64,000 nucleotides of DNA, taken from NCBI GenBank assembly GCA_023375675.1, contig JALQBC010000015.1:372001-436000 (forward strand), read 5' to 3'. The translations under genes and the position numbers were made by a program. Positions 45,755-57,019 of this stretch are shown here, piece by piece. Each line of letters begins with the position of its first letter. Position 1 is the stretch's first letter. Source of the DNA: Cytospora piceicola. Lineage: Eukaryota; Ascomycota; Sordariomycetes; Diaporthales; Cytosporaceae. The notes beneath the pieces were generated by a model. The model worked only from the letters and a program-made list of their open reading frames with translations, was not told the origin of the DNA and ran no database searches.

Positions 45755-46900
45755 AAGCTTTGAAGAAACGTCTGACGGTTTCCAAGTAATAGTTATGGAG
45801 AGCTACTAGTTTTTAGTATGAGCTTCGTCAAGCCTAAAATAGGTAATAATTAACTGCCACATTGCATACTTGTTGTTACCATCAGACGCATGAGCATAGA
45901 GTCCGATGTACTGGGGTTTCACTTATACTCGAGCCTTCCCACGTCTACAAACGCAAGTCACAAACTGAGTGGGTAAGTAACAAAGTCACGCCACAATCCA
46001 TCTCATTTTACGTATAACGTGTCTTGACTCAAATAATCTTGCAATTATCTGCCCTTACGACTAGTTCTGTAATGCTTGGTTTACTGAACTTCGATCCCAA
46101 GGGCTGGATTCTACGGCTTCCTTGATGTCGGCACTGCGAGTGCGTTCAGTATCAGTGATACATACTTATACAAGATCACTAATACAAAGATATGGGATGC
46201 TCTACAAATCACCCACGGGTACAAATGGGAATAAGGTATTCCCCCGAGCTGCTTACCCAAAGAAGACAGCAGCGTTATCTGGCTTCCGTCCATCGTGCTC
46301 GGCCTGTCCCGACATATCATGCAGGTGCAATTGCCGGACCATTATCACTCATTAAGCCATGATAGTCGATCCATTGATTACCCCCATGTTACGCCCAGTC
46401 CTTTCCATACCACCCCCCAACAGCGAACTCTACCAATCGAAGGACGATCATGAGCTTCGCGACCTCCAATACCAGTCCAAGGTGTTATCTAGGTTTACAG
46501 ATTACCTTTTGGGCCCTGGCTGGTTACACGGTCGTGGAGAAAGTCTAATCATCATCAACTTCTGCTGAAAGTGGCGACATGATTAGCAGCCTCTCCAGCC
46601 ATAGGTATTGAGTCCCAGCACGTGGGGTGGAGGGGAGGGGGCGCAACTATCGCATACCAGGATGTTGCTACTTATGTGATGGCTCAGGTACGTTTACTGG
46701 CAAGGTCGAATGATAAAATGGAAGCCAGAAGGCAGTAAATTTGACCAGTATCCCTCTCGGCCGACGAATGTTTCTAAAGGCAACCCCATAACTCGACTTC
46801 TTTCCCGCAAAGGAAGTGACCAGAGATTACTGGTCCATCGTCACTGGGAAGAAGATCACACGAGAAACAACAATCCTTCCCTAGTTTTCTAAAGACGATA
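45755..46900. other. Intergenic region
   Basis: No gene. HGATAR-type sites occur at 46485-46490, 46647-46652, 46711-46716 and overlapping the permease start (46896-46901). The stretch should include the permease promoter. Confidence 0.45.
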
Positions 46901-48732
46901 ATGGTTCATCTTCCCAGCAGGGCGACCGTTACGGCCCCCTTCGCCTCCAAGGATGCATTCATCGACTTCCTCAAAGCACCGTCCGCACCAGATGGCCAGC
47001 CTGGAATTGGCAGCGGTACGAAATGGTCAAACAGAGACCTTGAGCCGACTCCACCAGAGGAGCGGACCTGGACATGGTACAACATGCCGTTGTTTTGGCT
47101 GTCGAACAGTTTCGGGATCGCCGGTTGGAACGTCGCTTCATCACTGATTGCGGCTGGGTTGACATGGCAGCACGCCTTTGTCTCATCGGTACTTGGATCA
47201 GCCATTGCTGGTTTGGTAGTCGTGTGTATGGCGCGACCTGGTGCCACGTATCACATTGGATAGTAAGTCTTATTCTCTTGTTGTTTTCCCGGCCGTGAAG
47301 CTGACAGGCCTTTAGCCCAGTTTTGAACCGTGCCGTAATGGGGATGTATGGATCCTACTTCTTCATCTTCATCCGAGCCGTCGTCTGTATAATTTGGTAC
47401 GGCATTCAGTCATACTACGGCGGTAACCTTATATCCGTCATGTTCCGTTGCATCTTCGGTGATGCTTGGAACAAGTGGCCCAATACGATTCCAGCGTCGT
47501 CCAACGTCACTTCTCAACAATTGGTCGGGTTTTTCATCGTCTGGCTTCTAGAGTTTCCCTTCACCTGGGTACATCCCACCAAGATACATTACCTGTTCAC
47601 CGTTAAGGGCGTTATCATGCCAGCAGCAGCGTTCGGGCTCTTCGGATGGTGCATGCAATATGGCGCCGGGATGTCGAATATCGACCAGTCCAGTGCAGCG
47701 GCTTCCGCAGCAGCATCCAAAACACCATTGGGCTGGGCCATCATGTCCGGTATCAACGTTGTGATGGGGACCCTCTCACCCATGCTGATTAACCAGCCTG
47801 ATCTGGCGCGATATACCAAGACGCCCCGTGATGCTGGCTGGCCCCAAGGCGTCTCTGCATTTGTCGCTCAGATCGTCGTCTTCTTCATTGGACTCGCGTC
47901 GACAACGTCAATGCAGGGGGTCTGGGGAACCGCGTATTGGAATGTCTGGGACCTATTGGATGCCATCCTCGACCATTACTGGACACCTGCCGGTCGAGCT
48001 GGGGTCTTTTTCGTGTCCCTGACCTTCCTCCTTGGAGTGTTCGCGACCAACTTTGGATGCAACTCGATACCATTCGGGGCCGACATGACTGGTCTGTTTC
48101 CCAAATTCCTCACCATCCGCCGGGGCCAGATCGCATGTGCCATCCTAGGGATCTGTGTCGTGCCATGGGAGCTCATCGCCAGCGCCGAATCGTTCTTGTC
48201 CTTCCTTGGAAGCTACAATATCTTCATGGGGCCCCTCTGTGCCGTGATTATTGTCGACTATTTCTTGGTGCGCAAGGGAAACATTCATGTACCATCCCTG
48301 TACACTGGGTCGAAACGTGGCCTGTACTGGTTCACGGGAGGCATCAACGTTCTGGGCGTATTTGCCTGGATTGGTGGGACCGTTATGGGTCTGCCCGGTC
48401 TTGTGGGACAATACCAGCCCCAGATCATCAGCCAAGCTGCCAAGAACATGTATATGCTTGGATGGGTGTTGACCTTTGTTTCTGCTGCGGTCATCTATGC
48501 AGTATCTGTGACTCTGGTCAAGCCTAAGATCTTCCCGGCTGGACGTGAGGATACACCGTTCACGAAGGAGTGGCTGTCCAATGATGGAAGAGAAGGATTT
48601 TACCAAGGAGAGCGACAAGAAGCCGAGATTGAAGGCCAAATAGTGTCGGTTGCAGCAAATACGGATGATGACCGAAGCTCTTCTAGCAAATACGACACTG
48701 AAGGCGCTCATATCACTGAGGTCAAAGGGTGA
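46901..48732 (+). CDS. NCS1 nucleobase/allantoin-type permease
   Basis: Two exons (46901-47262 and 47316-48732; donor GTAAGT, acceptor TTTAG) encode 592 aa with about 12 hydrophobic segments. Fungal NCS1 (Fur/Fcy/Dal) features include the N-terminal NRDLEPTPPEERTW segment before TM1, the NMPLFWLSNSF TM1 region, and GYPVLNRAVMGMYGSYF before TM3. The protein should sit in the plasma membrane and couple uptake of a nucleobase, allantoin, uridine or related compound to protons. A charged cytosolic tail rich in Ser/Asp/Glu ends the protein. Its closeness to a PuuE-like enzyme and an amidase makes allantoin or a related ureide a good candidate substrate, by inference. Confidence 0.92.
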
Positions 48733-50655
48733 AGTGGTATTCGAGTCGGATCACACTCACTTCTGGCATTCGAAGCAAGTACAACTGGGACCATGAGATT
48801 TTCACCCTTGGCAATCCATGGGTAACTGAAATCCGGTCCATTACCCACACGCGGATTCCTAGACCTAGGTACAACGCAGGTTCCCGGGCGAAGATAGTCA
48901 CATTAAGAGCACCTACACCTTAAGTCCTCAGGGCATGGGCATCACTTTTGCAGAGCTAACAAGAGTTATGTTGGATCCGAAGAAAGACCAAAAGATTATG
49001 TTACGGGTGTTTGGTTGGGATGGCGAAGACTGTCAAGAGGACCCGTGGCACTCCCGAGGCATTACACGACCTTTTAGACTGTCTGATCTGGCGACTATGC
49101 AAACTGGTAGTGGAGGGCGCCGGTGACTACAAGTACGTTGATCAGGCGAGTCAGTTGAGTGCGGGGAAAAGAAGAAAACAAAAAGGAAAGGAAAAAGAAG
49201 TGAGCCCATCCGACAGGCTAGCAGTGGCCAGCCTGATACTTTGTCTAATACTCGAGGCAATATCACAAGGCATTTGAGTTGTGATAATTACAGCTAGTTT
49301 CTTGCGACTGTCATGACGCTCCTGTATGGCCCAGCAATCCATTGATCCTTCTAGCTGATAGAATTGGTGGAAGTCTCTGTATATCTGGTTCAAAACTCGT
49401 CTGGCTGCCCAGCAGCCTGCAGATCGCATAAATGACGCTCATACCAACCCAGATATCGAACCAGATACGGAGCAATGTTCCACCCAGTAATGTACTCTTG
49501 TAATAATGAAGATGGCAAGCATAGTGAGATGAAGGATGAAGGCATACAAGAGTTCCGTAGCCGCAGTACCGTAGGATGACACCTTCCAGTAGAGCAAGAC
49601 CATCGCGACTTCAGCGAGCACGAGGCAGGCTGCGTCATACATGCAGGTGTCCGAGAGGTGAACTGAGCGCGACATGACAATGGTATGGTTGTGTTAAACT
49701 GTTGATCCCGTGGTGATATTCGAAGAGAAAATAAAATACACCTTAGTTTCGCAATGCCTTGCTTTGGTCAAGTATCCCTTTCGAGCTGCAAATTGTTTTG
49801 GTCAGCCTTATTGTTCCGACTTGCGAGAATAGACTTTGAACAAGGTACCTCTCGACTTGAGTAGCGCTGTATCAATGGAGATTACTTTGGATATATATAT
49901 GCCACGTCTGTAAGCTGTTCTGTATGCAATAATAGACCTAGATGGCGCTCTGTGTTTGCGTTGGTTGGTATGGTTTGCGTGCTGGTGATTCAGACAAGGC
50001 CCAGGTCGGGTTTGAAACGGTTCCACAACACCTTGAACTTATACATAAGCACTTGGGACACGTCACCTGGGTTGTTTTGCCATACATATCTGGAACCAAG
50101 TGCCGTGCACAAGCAGCGACAAGCTGGTGAGAACACTAATTGCAGTACTTAGATCTTGAGGCTATGTGACTCTAAAAATGCCGAAGTCTGTTCCACTAAT
50201 CTAACGTTACGCTTAATATTTAGCATATCTAGAAGACACATGTGGGCCACTGACACATGGTAACCGAACTTCGGTAATCGATCTCTCACTGAGTTAGGGC
50301 ACGGACTACGCAGAAAGCCCACACGTGGGTGCTGCTTGAAACCTTAGGGGGAGGCAGTCTAATATCACTACGCTTCGCTCGAGGACCGGGTGTGCCCTGA
50401 TTTGATACACGCTAGATAACTGTTTTGACTTGGACCTGATTTCTAAGCTATCCTCATATTAAACATATGACCCATGATTGGGTCAATTGGGGTGAGTGGA
50501 AACCGACCCATACCCGGCCGAGAAAGTCTTCACTCTGTTGGAACATATGGCTCGGGAAATTAGTATCCAATAAATGTAGAGGATCAAGTGCCTCCATCTT
50601 GTCCATACCTACCCCAGTAGATATTCCCTGCACGATTACTGTCCTCACCAAGTCC
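48733..50655. other. Intergenic region
   Basis: Mostly featureless. It contains a near copy of the palindrome (ACCTAGGTA, 48863-48871) and one small membrane-protein-like frame described separately. No other supported gene is seen in this stretch. Confidence 0.4.
49439..49675 (-). CDS. Possible small membrane protein
   Basis: A 78-codon ATG frame on the minus strand with two hydrophobic stretches (about 14-31 and 43-59), joined by a short polar loop, and a tail rich in Ser. This would suit a two-pass membrane protein or the first exon of a larger one; a GTATGA-type donor lies at the very end (SGL|GTATGA). No family was recognised and no homology can be checked here. It may be a chance open frame. 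Confidence 0.3.
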   Translation of the reverse strand: MSRSVHLSDTCMYDAACLVLAEVAMVLLYWKVSSYGTAATELLYAFILHLTMLAIFIITRVHYWVEHCSVSGSISGLV

Positions 50656-52851
50656 CTAGCTGATGTGAGGTACGTACTGCGACCAATTAACGACCGCATA
50701 CGCAGATGGCGGGAGGTGAGAGACGTTAACCAAGCACTCAGCAAAAATGAAAACCCTCAACCCAATGTAGAGCAAAGCCAAAACAACAATAACCGCGACC
50801 TTCATAACCCGGAACACCTCGATCATCCACAAGAAGCACCACTTGTAGAACACCCACCAGTACCGCCTCCATCCACTCTGGCAGTGGCCCATCGTCTTCT
50901 CCTTCCGGTTCAAATGCTCCGCCTCCTCGGCGTCGCGGTCCTCCTCGTCCATCATCAGCCACGGGTTGATCGCATCCATAAACACGCCCTCGGCGTGCGT
51001 GATCGGCACCAGGAGCCCGCTGCAGGCCAGACTCAGCGCGGCAAACCGCCACAGGTCAGCCTCCGCCCTGCTCGTGAAGGAGGCGTCCCAGGCCAGCAGG
51101 TGCAGCCCGCCGTACAGGAAGCTCGTGAGCGTGATGCCCAGGTGCGTCCGGAACGTGTGCTGGCCCTTGGGGTGGTCGTGCCGCTGCCGCGGGAAGTTGG
51201 TCACGCGGTCCACGAGGGTGTTTCCCAGCGTCTGCTTGAGCCTGCGCTTGACGTGCCGGTCGAGGTCCCCCTCGACGGCCCGGGAGGAGCTGGAGACGTC
51301 GGTCCCAGTGTTGGTTGATGTGCCACAGTCGTCTGCGGATTTCTTCTTCAGGACGTAGTGGTTCCATCCCCTCTGGGCTAGTTGTATGCGGACTCTGAAG
51401 CGGCGCTCCCGGTCAGCGGAGGCTCGGACGAGGCCACTCAGACTGGCTGCGGAGGACTTCGATTGGTTTGATGGTGCTGAGTACAGGTGTGCAACAGCAC
51501 TAGCTGGGGTCAGTTGTGAGGTATTGGGCCGGCTGGGGCCGGCTGTGGCAGGTCGGGTGCCGGCTACAGAAGGTAGGTCCCGCCAGGATGAGTTCAGGTC
51601 CAAGTCGCTGAATGTCAGGGGATCCTGGTTTATGGTGGCTTCTAGATAGGTGTGAACCTCATTGATCTCGGTCCTTTCCACTCGCGCACGTTCCCCTGGG
51701 GATAGTCTTCGGTAGTGATCCTCGTCTGATTCTTCGCCATCGAAGCTGGTCAGTGAGTATAGCATCGCCATTAACCAATGCGGTGGGCTCTGCGACTTGG
51801 GCATTTCGAGGGGATCCGATTGCTGGATATCCAGGGGCTTCTCCAGCCATAGCCATCCGATGAGAAGCGCCACCATACAATGGGCGAAGGTCGTCAACTC
51901 AAGCAGAGACAGGCTCAGCCCTTGGCCCATCCGCACAATACACTGAAGGCTGAACCAGAGTGCTTGGAACAGAGTAATGATCTTGACAAAGGTGCTTGCC
52001 CCGCTCTTGTCCAATATGGCAGTGACAGACAAGTTCGGTATGATGGTCGGCTCGTGCTCGGCCACGAGGCGTAATGCCTCATCTCTGAGGATGAGCTGAT
52101 GGCGTCCGCGGTCATCAGGCAAATGTACCTTTGATCCCTCGCGTAGGTTGTAGCAGTAGCCTCCCATAACTGCGTACCAGCTGTGTGTCAGGGTCCATAC
52201 TGGCTTCTCTGTAAGATCTAACTCAACATCATCGGAGTTCGCCTGTACCCAAAGCTATCAGCTGGTGTCACAGTGACCAAATAGAGGGCCCTGGCCAAGC
52301 GCGCATTTCCATATTGAAGCTTCTTGGAAAAGGGAACACAGTGACAGGCAGGTCGAAACTTACCCTGCTTCGGCTTATACCGCCCGTCCACCAGCTTCTA
52401 TGTCGACTTTGTTGCAAGTAAACATGTTCCATGAAGGCCTGCAGCGACTTCACATCCCAGTACTGTCTAAATGCAGCGAATGCAATCTTCAAATAATCAG
52501 CCAACCAGTACATCGCCATATAACATGCGGCAACCGTCGCTGACTTACCAACTCTGGCGCGAACAAGCCGATGAGCAACCACCCGATCTGACGAGTGAGC
52601 TGATGACCACCAAGAATATGGACCAGCCTGTGTCTTATACTCTTGGTGGTTCCTGTCTTGAACCAAGCGCTCAATGGCAAATCATCCTCCGGGCAGACGC
52701 CAGGAAGGTTGAGGTGCACGATCTTCCAGGTGCACAGCGCGAGCGTCACGAAACATGACGAGATGATTCCGAATGTGCCTCGATAGTCTGGCTGCGCTTG
52801 CCACGAGTACTCTGTGATGTTACCCTCGGCACCGGCGACGATATCCCACAT
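50656..52851 (-). CDS. Fungal multi-pass membrane protein, unknown function
   Basis: Three exons on the minus strand (52851-52549, 52486-52364, 52242-50656) encode 670 aa; all junctions are phase 0, with donor GTAAGT twice. Exon 1 starts MWDIVAGAEGN and carries the first membrane helix (FGIISSCFVTLALCTW), then GLFAPEL at its end. Exon 3 contains several further hydrophobic segments (FAHCMVALLIGWLWL and the C-terminal VAVIVVLALLYIGLRVFIF) separated by a long hydrophilic loop of about 250 residues, rich in Ser, Arg and Asp. The layout matches a large family of uncharacterised Pezizomycotina integral-membrane proteins. The role cannot be inferred. The reading frame extends to VVNWSQYVPHIS, a family-like ending. 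Confidence 0.78.
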
Positions 52852-53505
52852 TGTGGCGTTGTTCTAGACGGCGGCGACGCTGAATAGTCATTTAGAAGTC
52901 GATTACCATGGGGCGGATGGACCAGCCAGGCAGTATTTTATGGGAGTGTTGGCCAGTGCGGGAGGCAAGCGAGATCTTCATTGGAGATGAGATGACAACC
53001 GTGAGCGACGTTAATGAACATTGGAACTGGAACGTTGTCTTGTATAAGGTGGACCCTCCTCCTGCAGCCGATATGATCAGCCCCATAGATGTTCTGATCA
53101 GCGACAAGGTGACTCCGTGATAAAGGGGTGTAAAAAGAGCCCCGGACGATCGATAGCCAACTCGTGAAGGTGTAAACAGTATACTTGATAAGCATACGCG
53201 CCCGGGCATTGTTCAAGCACCGATACTGCCCATCTCTCCCCAGAGAAGAAGGCAAACCCCGCTGGGGTTGGGCGCCGTGTCGCTGCAGGCCGGTATCGTG
53301 AGCCAAGACAATTTGCTTGGCAGCTCCAGGTAGGACCCGTGTGCAGAGTTATAAGGTAGAAACACTAGATTGATAGCTGCAGGCTCATTGCTTAACGGAA
53401 AAGTGCTAATTGTCATATCGTGGCTGGAAGCAGCTATACATTTAAAGTTCGATGGCAGATATCCAAAAACATTCATCGGGCCTTCCGGAACGCAGTCATT
53501 AGCGA
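52852..53505. other. Intergenic region
   Basis: The spacer between the membrane-protein start and the end of the DUF7726 gene. No coding signal is seen. Confidence 0.45.
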
Positions 53506-55143
53506 TCACATTGTCCTCAAACGGCCATACTGATCCATATAAGGACGCTCGCTGCCAAGAACCCAGAAACTGTACGTGAGAAATTAGCCATGGTGCCCGC
53601 CAAGGAGACACAGACTCAGTCAAAGCCGGGGAAGAAGCTTACCCATTTCGTCCATCATTGTCCCGACTGACACCTTCCCCGGGGTAAATAGTCTCCATCT
53701 CAAGACGATGGGCACTTTTCGGCTTGCCCTTGGCGATCCTGAGCTTCTCGAAGTACACATATGCAGCATAAAATACGGAGCTCGTGCAGCCGGCAATGGC
53801 GCCTTTCTTGCCTCTGAAGTCATTTAGCTGCTTCGTCTGGATGGCCTTGCACGTCGGTGCTTTGAGCTGTGCATACAAGTCCCGGCAGAACTGCGCCTGT
53901 GTCAGGCCGGGCGTTTTGAGGTGCGCAGCGATCTTCTTTCGAATCTCGTCGCAGGAGTCAAAAATGAGAACCGAATCCGTCTCCTCGCCCTGGAGGTGGA
54001 TGTCGCTGAGATCCGATATCGCACTCGAGGCCGCGGCGGTCTTGGTCTTCTTGGTTGCCGGTCCCGCGGTGGTGTCGCCAGTTGGGGCAGCCGCAGCAGC
54101 AACAGCCTCGGTTTGCTGCCGTTTCTTAACGTCTGGCATCTTCAAGCCGGCGAGCTCGCGCTGCTTGAACCATGCCCAGGCATTGGTGTAGGCGTCACTG
54201 TTCGCGCCGTCCATTGATCCACTCTTCTTCAAGAAGGTGTTGACAGAATTGTTGCTGCTACCAATAGCTGTGCAGAACTCTCCTTTCTTCATGATACCGC
54301 TGTCGATCACCTTGTTGATGCGACTCCTGACCTGGTTGCAGGTGAGATCGACGTACATGTCATCAACATCTATCTGGCTTAGGTCCTTCTTGTAGGCGGC
54401 AATGTCTTCGTCAAGCGTCGTCTCCGACTTGCGCTTCCTGCTGGTGCCAGCGGCAGGCTTTGCTGGGGCAGCCTTGGTCTTTGCGGCAGCCTTGGTCTTC
54501 GCGGCAGCCCCAAGGCTCTCGTTGCTAGCCTTGGGCATGCCAGACACGCTCGTCTTTTCCAGAGGTCGCTCATGAGAATGCTCCTCGGACGAGACGGCAG
54601 ATCTCATCAGGGAAGTGCGTTTGTCTTGGGGCGTCTTGGCACTTTTCAAGTCGTCGTTGGCGATGTCTTGGTACGTGCTGCGAAGAGAGTCGGGTTGCTC
54701 CCTGACTGCCGCCAGCTCCCCCCTCCATTCATCATCCTCCAGGGACGTGCTGCCTGGATATCCCTTGTCTAGGATAGGAGGGAGTCTCAATGGAGACTGG
54801 TTGGCACGGGAACTGGCATCTTGGAGGGCACGACGTGGCTGTGGCGGTGGCTTGTAAGGCGCGTCAGTTACGGTGACACAAATATGGTCTTAGGTGAAGT
54901 CGTCCAATATAGTCATACCGGCAGCTGAGCAGCCGCAGGTGGCGGCGGTGGCAGGGAAAATCCATGCATATTGTGGCCTGGGGTCGCGGTTGTTGGGTGG
55001 AAGACTGTAAAGGATGGTTCGTTGCTGGGGGTGGGACCCATGACTTGCGTTCCGTTGATGAAAACGCCTCCAGTCACAGTGATGTTGGCGTTTCCCACGT
55101 TGACGTTAATATCGATGCCGTTGATGTTGTAATGGAAAGCCAT
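53506..55143 (-). CDS. DUF7726 protein (two helical repeats)
   Basis: Three exons on the minus strand (55143-54919, 54850-53643, 53569-53506) encode 498 aa. Exon 1 begins MAFHYNING and is beta-prone, ending in polyproline. Exon 2 has a Lys/Ala-rich linker with TSRKRKSE, a likely nuclear localisation signal, then two related helical units: CNQVRSRINKVIDSGIMKKG...FCTAIG (about 60 residues) and CDEIRKKIAAHLKTPGLTQ...FCRDL. These match the fungus-specific DUF7726, a helix-turn-helix-like fold. The short third exon adds FWVLGSERPYMDQYGRLRTM, which resembles the usual family ending. A nuclear DNA- or protein-binding role is plausible but unproven. Confidence 0.75.
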
Positions 55144-57019
55144 GTTGAAGGAAAATGTCCAAGTGCTCGCGGTGGATAAAGACAAGACGTGACGCGTCAG
55201 GAATGTTAGGGAAAACAAAATAACAAAATGCCTGTTCCCTGACGCGGTGGCACGTGCAACCCTGGCCCACCCCTAACCCTATCAACGTCACGTCTATGCT
55301 TCCTCATGGAGGAATGATCCGCAAGACCATTCCTCCCAAGGCCTTGCAATCAATGGTGCAATAACATCAACCTATTTGCAGTTTAAAAATCTTTTCTGTA
55401 GAAGCTTTTACTCAAAGTTGCCCAGAATTCTGGACTTCTCGACGGGCGCAGGGTTTCAAAACTAGATACGTACCAGGATGGCAACATGACAAATCTCCCG
55501 ATTCAAATCGATATTTTATATGGTCTCAAAGTCGTGCCCTGGAAGACGGATCGGAATGTGCTTAATCGGTCTGTGGTCGCAATCAAAAACAAGTATACAA
55601 GAGGTCGTAACCTCATACGTCTCATGCTGTCGGCCAGCTCCCTCCCAGCCCTCTCTAGTGTCGACCCCGGAGCATTTATTGTTGTGTCCAACGGGAATCG
55701 CAGGTAGCGTTCATGCTGCCGGCTATGGATCCGACCATCACTTGATACGGGGCAACTGTGAAATTGGAGTGATTCGTCGTCCACTGAAACATCAGAGGTA
55801 GGACGACAGGGATTGATGCTTTGAATCTGAGGACTGATTCAAGGCTTACTGCTGCATTCACAAAGAAGAGACAGCGATCTATATGATTACGCAGATCCTC
55901 CCGATGCTTCGCTTGCTACTGTAGGGGTCGCCGTAAAGTGTTACAGTACGTATAGGTGAGAACCACAGTAACACTCTCGGTCTACCAACGGTCCTGTTTT
56001 GGTTTCAGTACAGAAGTCCTTCTTGTGCTGTGAACAGGAAGCGAACTCGGCTCGTCCCCCGTCGAGCTTTCTGCAACCATTAAGTCTACAAAAAAGAACT
56101 TGCTGGCTACCGATGAAATTGTCATTCATGGAAGCGTTTATAGCTTGCCCAATTAGCCAGTGGCCGGATCGTCACTGCACAATGGTGAGGAGGGAAAGGT
56201 TTTCAAGCAGGCCCAAGCATCGAAAAAGACCCGACATCTGGAGGTGCCGAGGATAGTGAGAGCACAGAACCCATCATAAACAAGGTTGATGATGAATAGC
56301 ACACAGCAAATGGGATTTTACAAGAGAGTGTGGTCACCACGATCTTCATCGTAGTTCGGTAGTCAACCACGAAGGGCTTAAGATTTTCTTTCCAAGGAAC
56401 TCAAAGGTGAAGTAGAATCTCAGTTCTTAGAATGCTAGCCCATCTATTCATCCTGCTGAAAGTATACACTTGCTTGGCCTTATGAGCCAACATTGTACAG
56501 GCCCTCTGGTACTACGGTTGTCTAGGATCAATTCGTGGCGTGTAAAGGAGGTTTGGTACCAAATTGGTGGCATTCGCCCTTTTAAGATATAGTCTTATGG
56601 TGGAACCAATTACAGTATTTGTTTGTAGACATCGCGTTCAATAAAACAAAGGAGGTGATTACCAGAGAACGCCACGAAGCGCGATTTGTGCAGACTCAAA
56701 AGTCCGGAGAGCCTCCTCAACTGTCCGTAGTTCCTCAGGGCTGAAATGAAATGGTATGGTTGTTGACGAATCATTTTGACATGGATCAATTTCGGAATCA
56801 GTCCTCCGCCAAGGCATCCTATTGAAACCCGTTCTTGGCTTAACCTCTCAAAGCAGTCAGGCTCGATGAGACACGTTCAAGTGGCTTGCATGCCAAACGG
56901 GCAAATATAACTGCCTCGAAACGAAACTTGTGCCCCAAATATTTCTCAAACTTGTTCGTTTAGCTTTCTCTTATGGTGTACAGCAAGTTGAGCCATTTTC
57001 CTTGATCAGAACAGCCGCG
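55144..57019. other. Long intergenic region
   Basis: No gene. Small frames at 55503-55784 (minus) and 55999-56256 (plus) show no domain. A probable TATA-like AAATATAA lies at 56903-56910, 110 bp before the protease start. Confidence 0.45.

Noticed and set aside
43735..46900. Clustering of GATA sites as proof of AreA control.
   Set aside because: Counts only slightly exceed chance (about 1 per 340 bp expected on both strands); kept as a hint only.
50467..51318. 283-codon plus-strand ORF antisense to the membrane protein.
   Set aside because: No domain, repetitive composition, opposite strand of a real exon.
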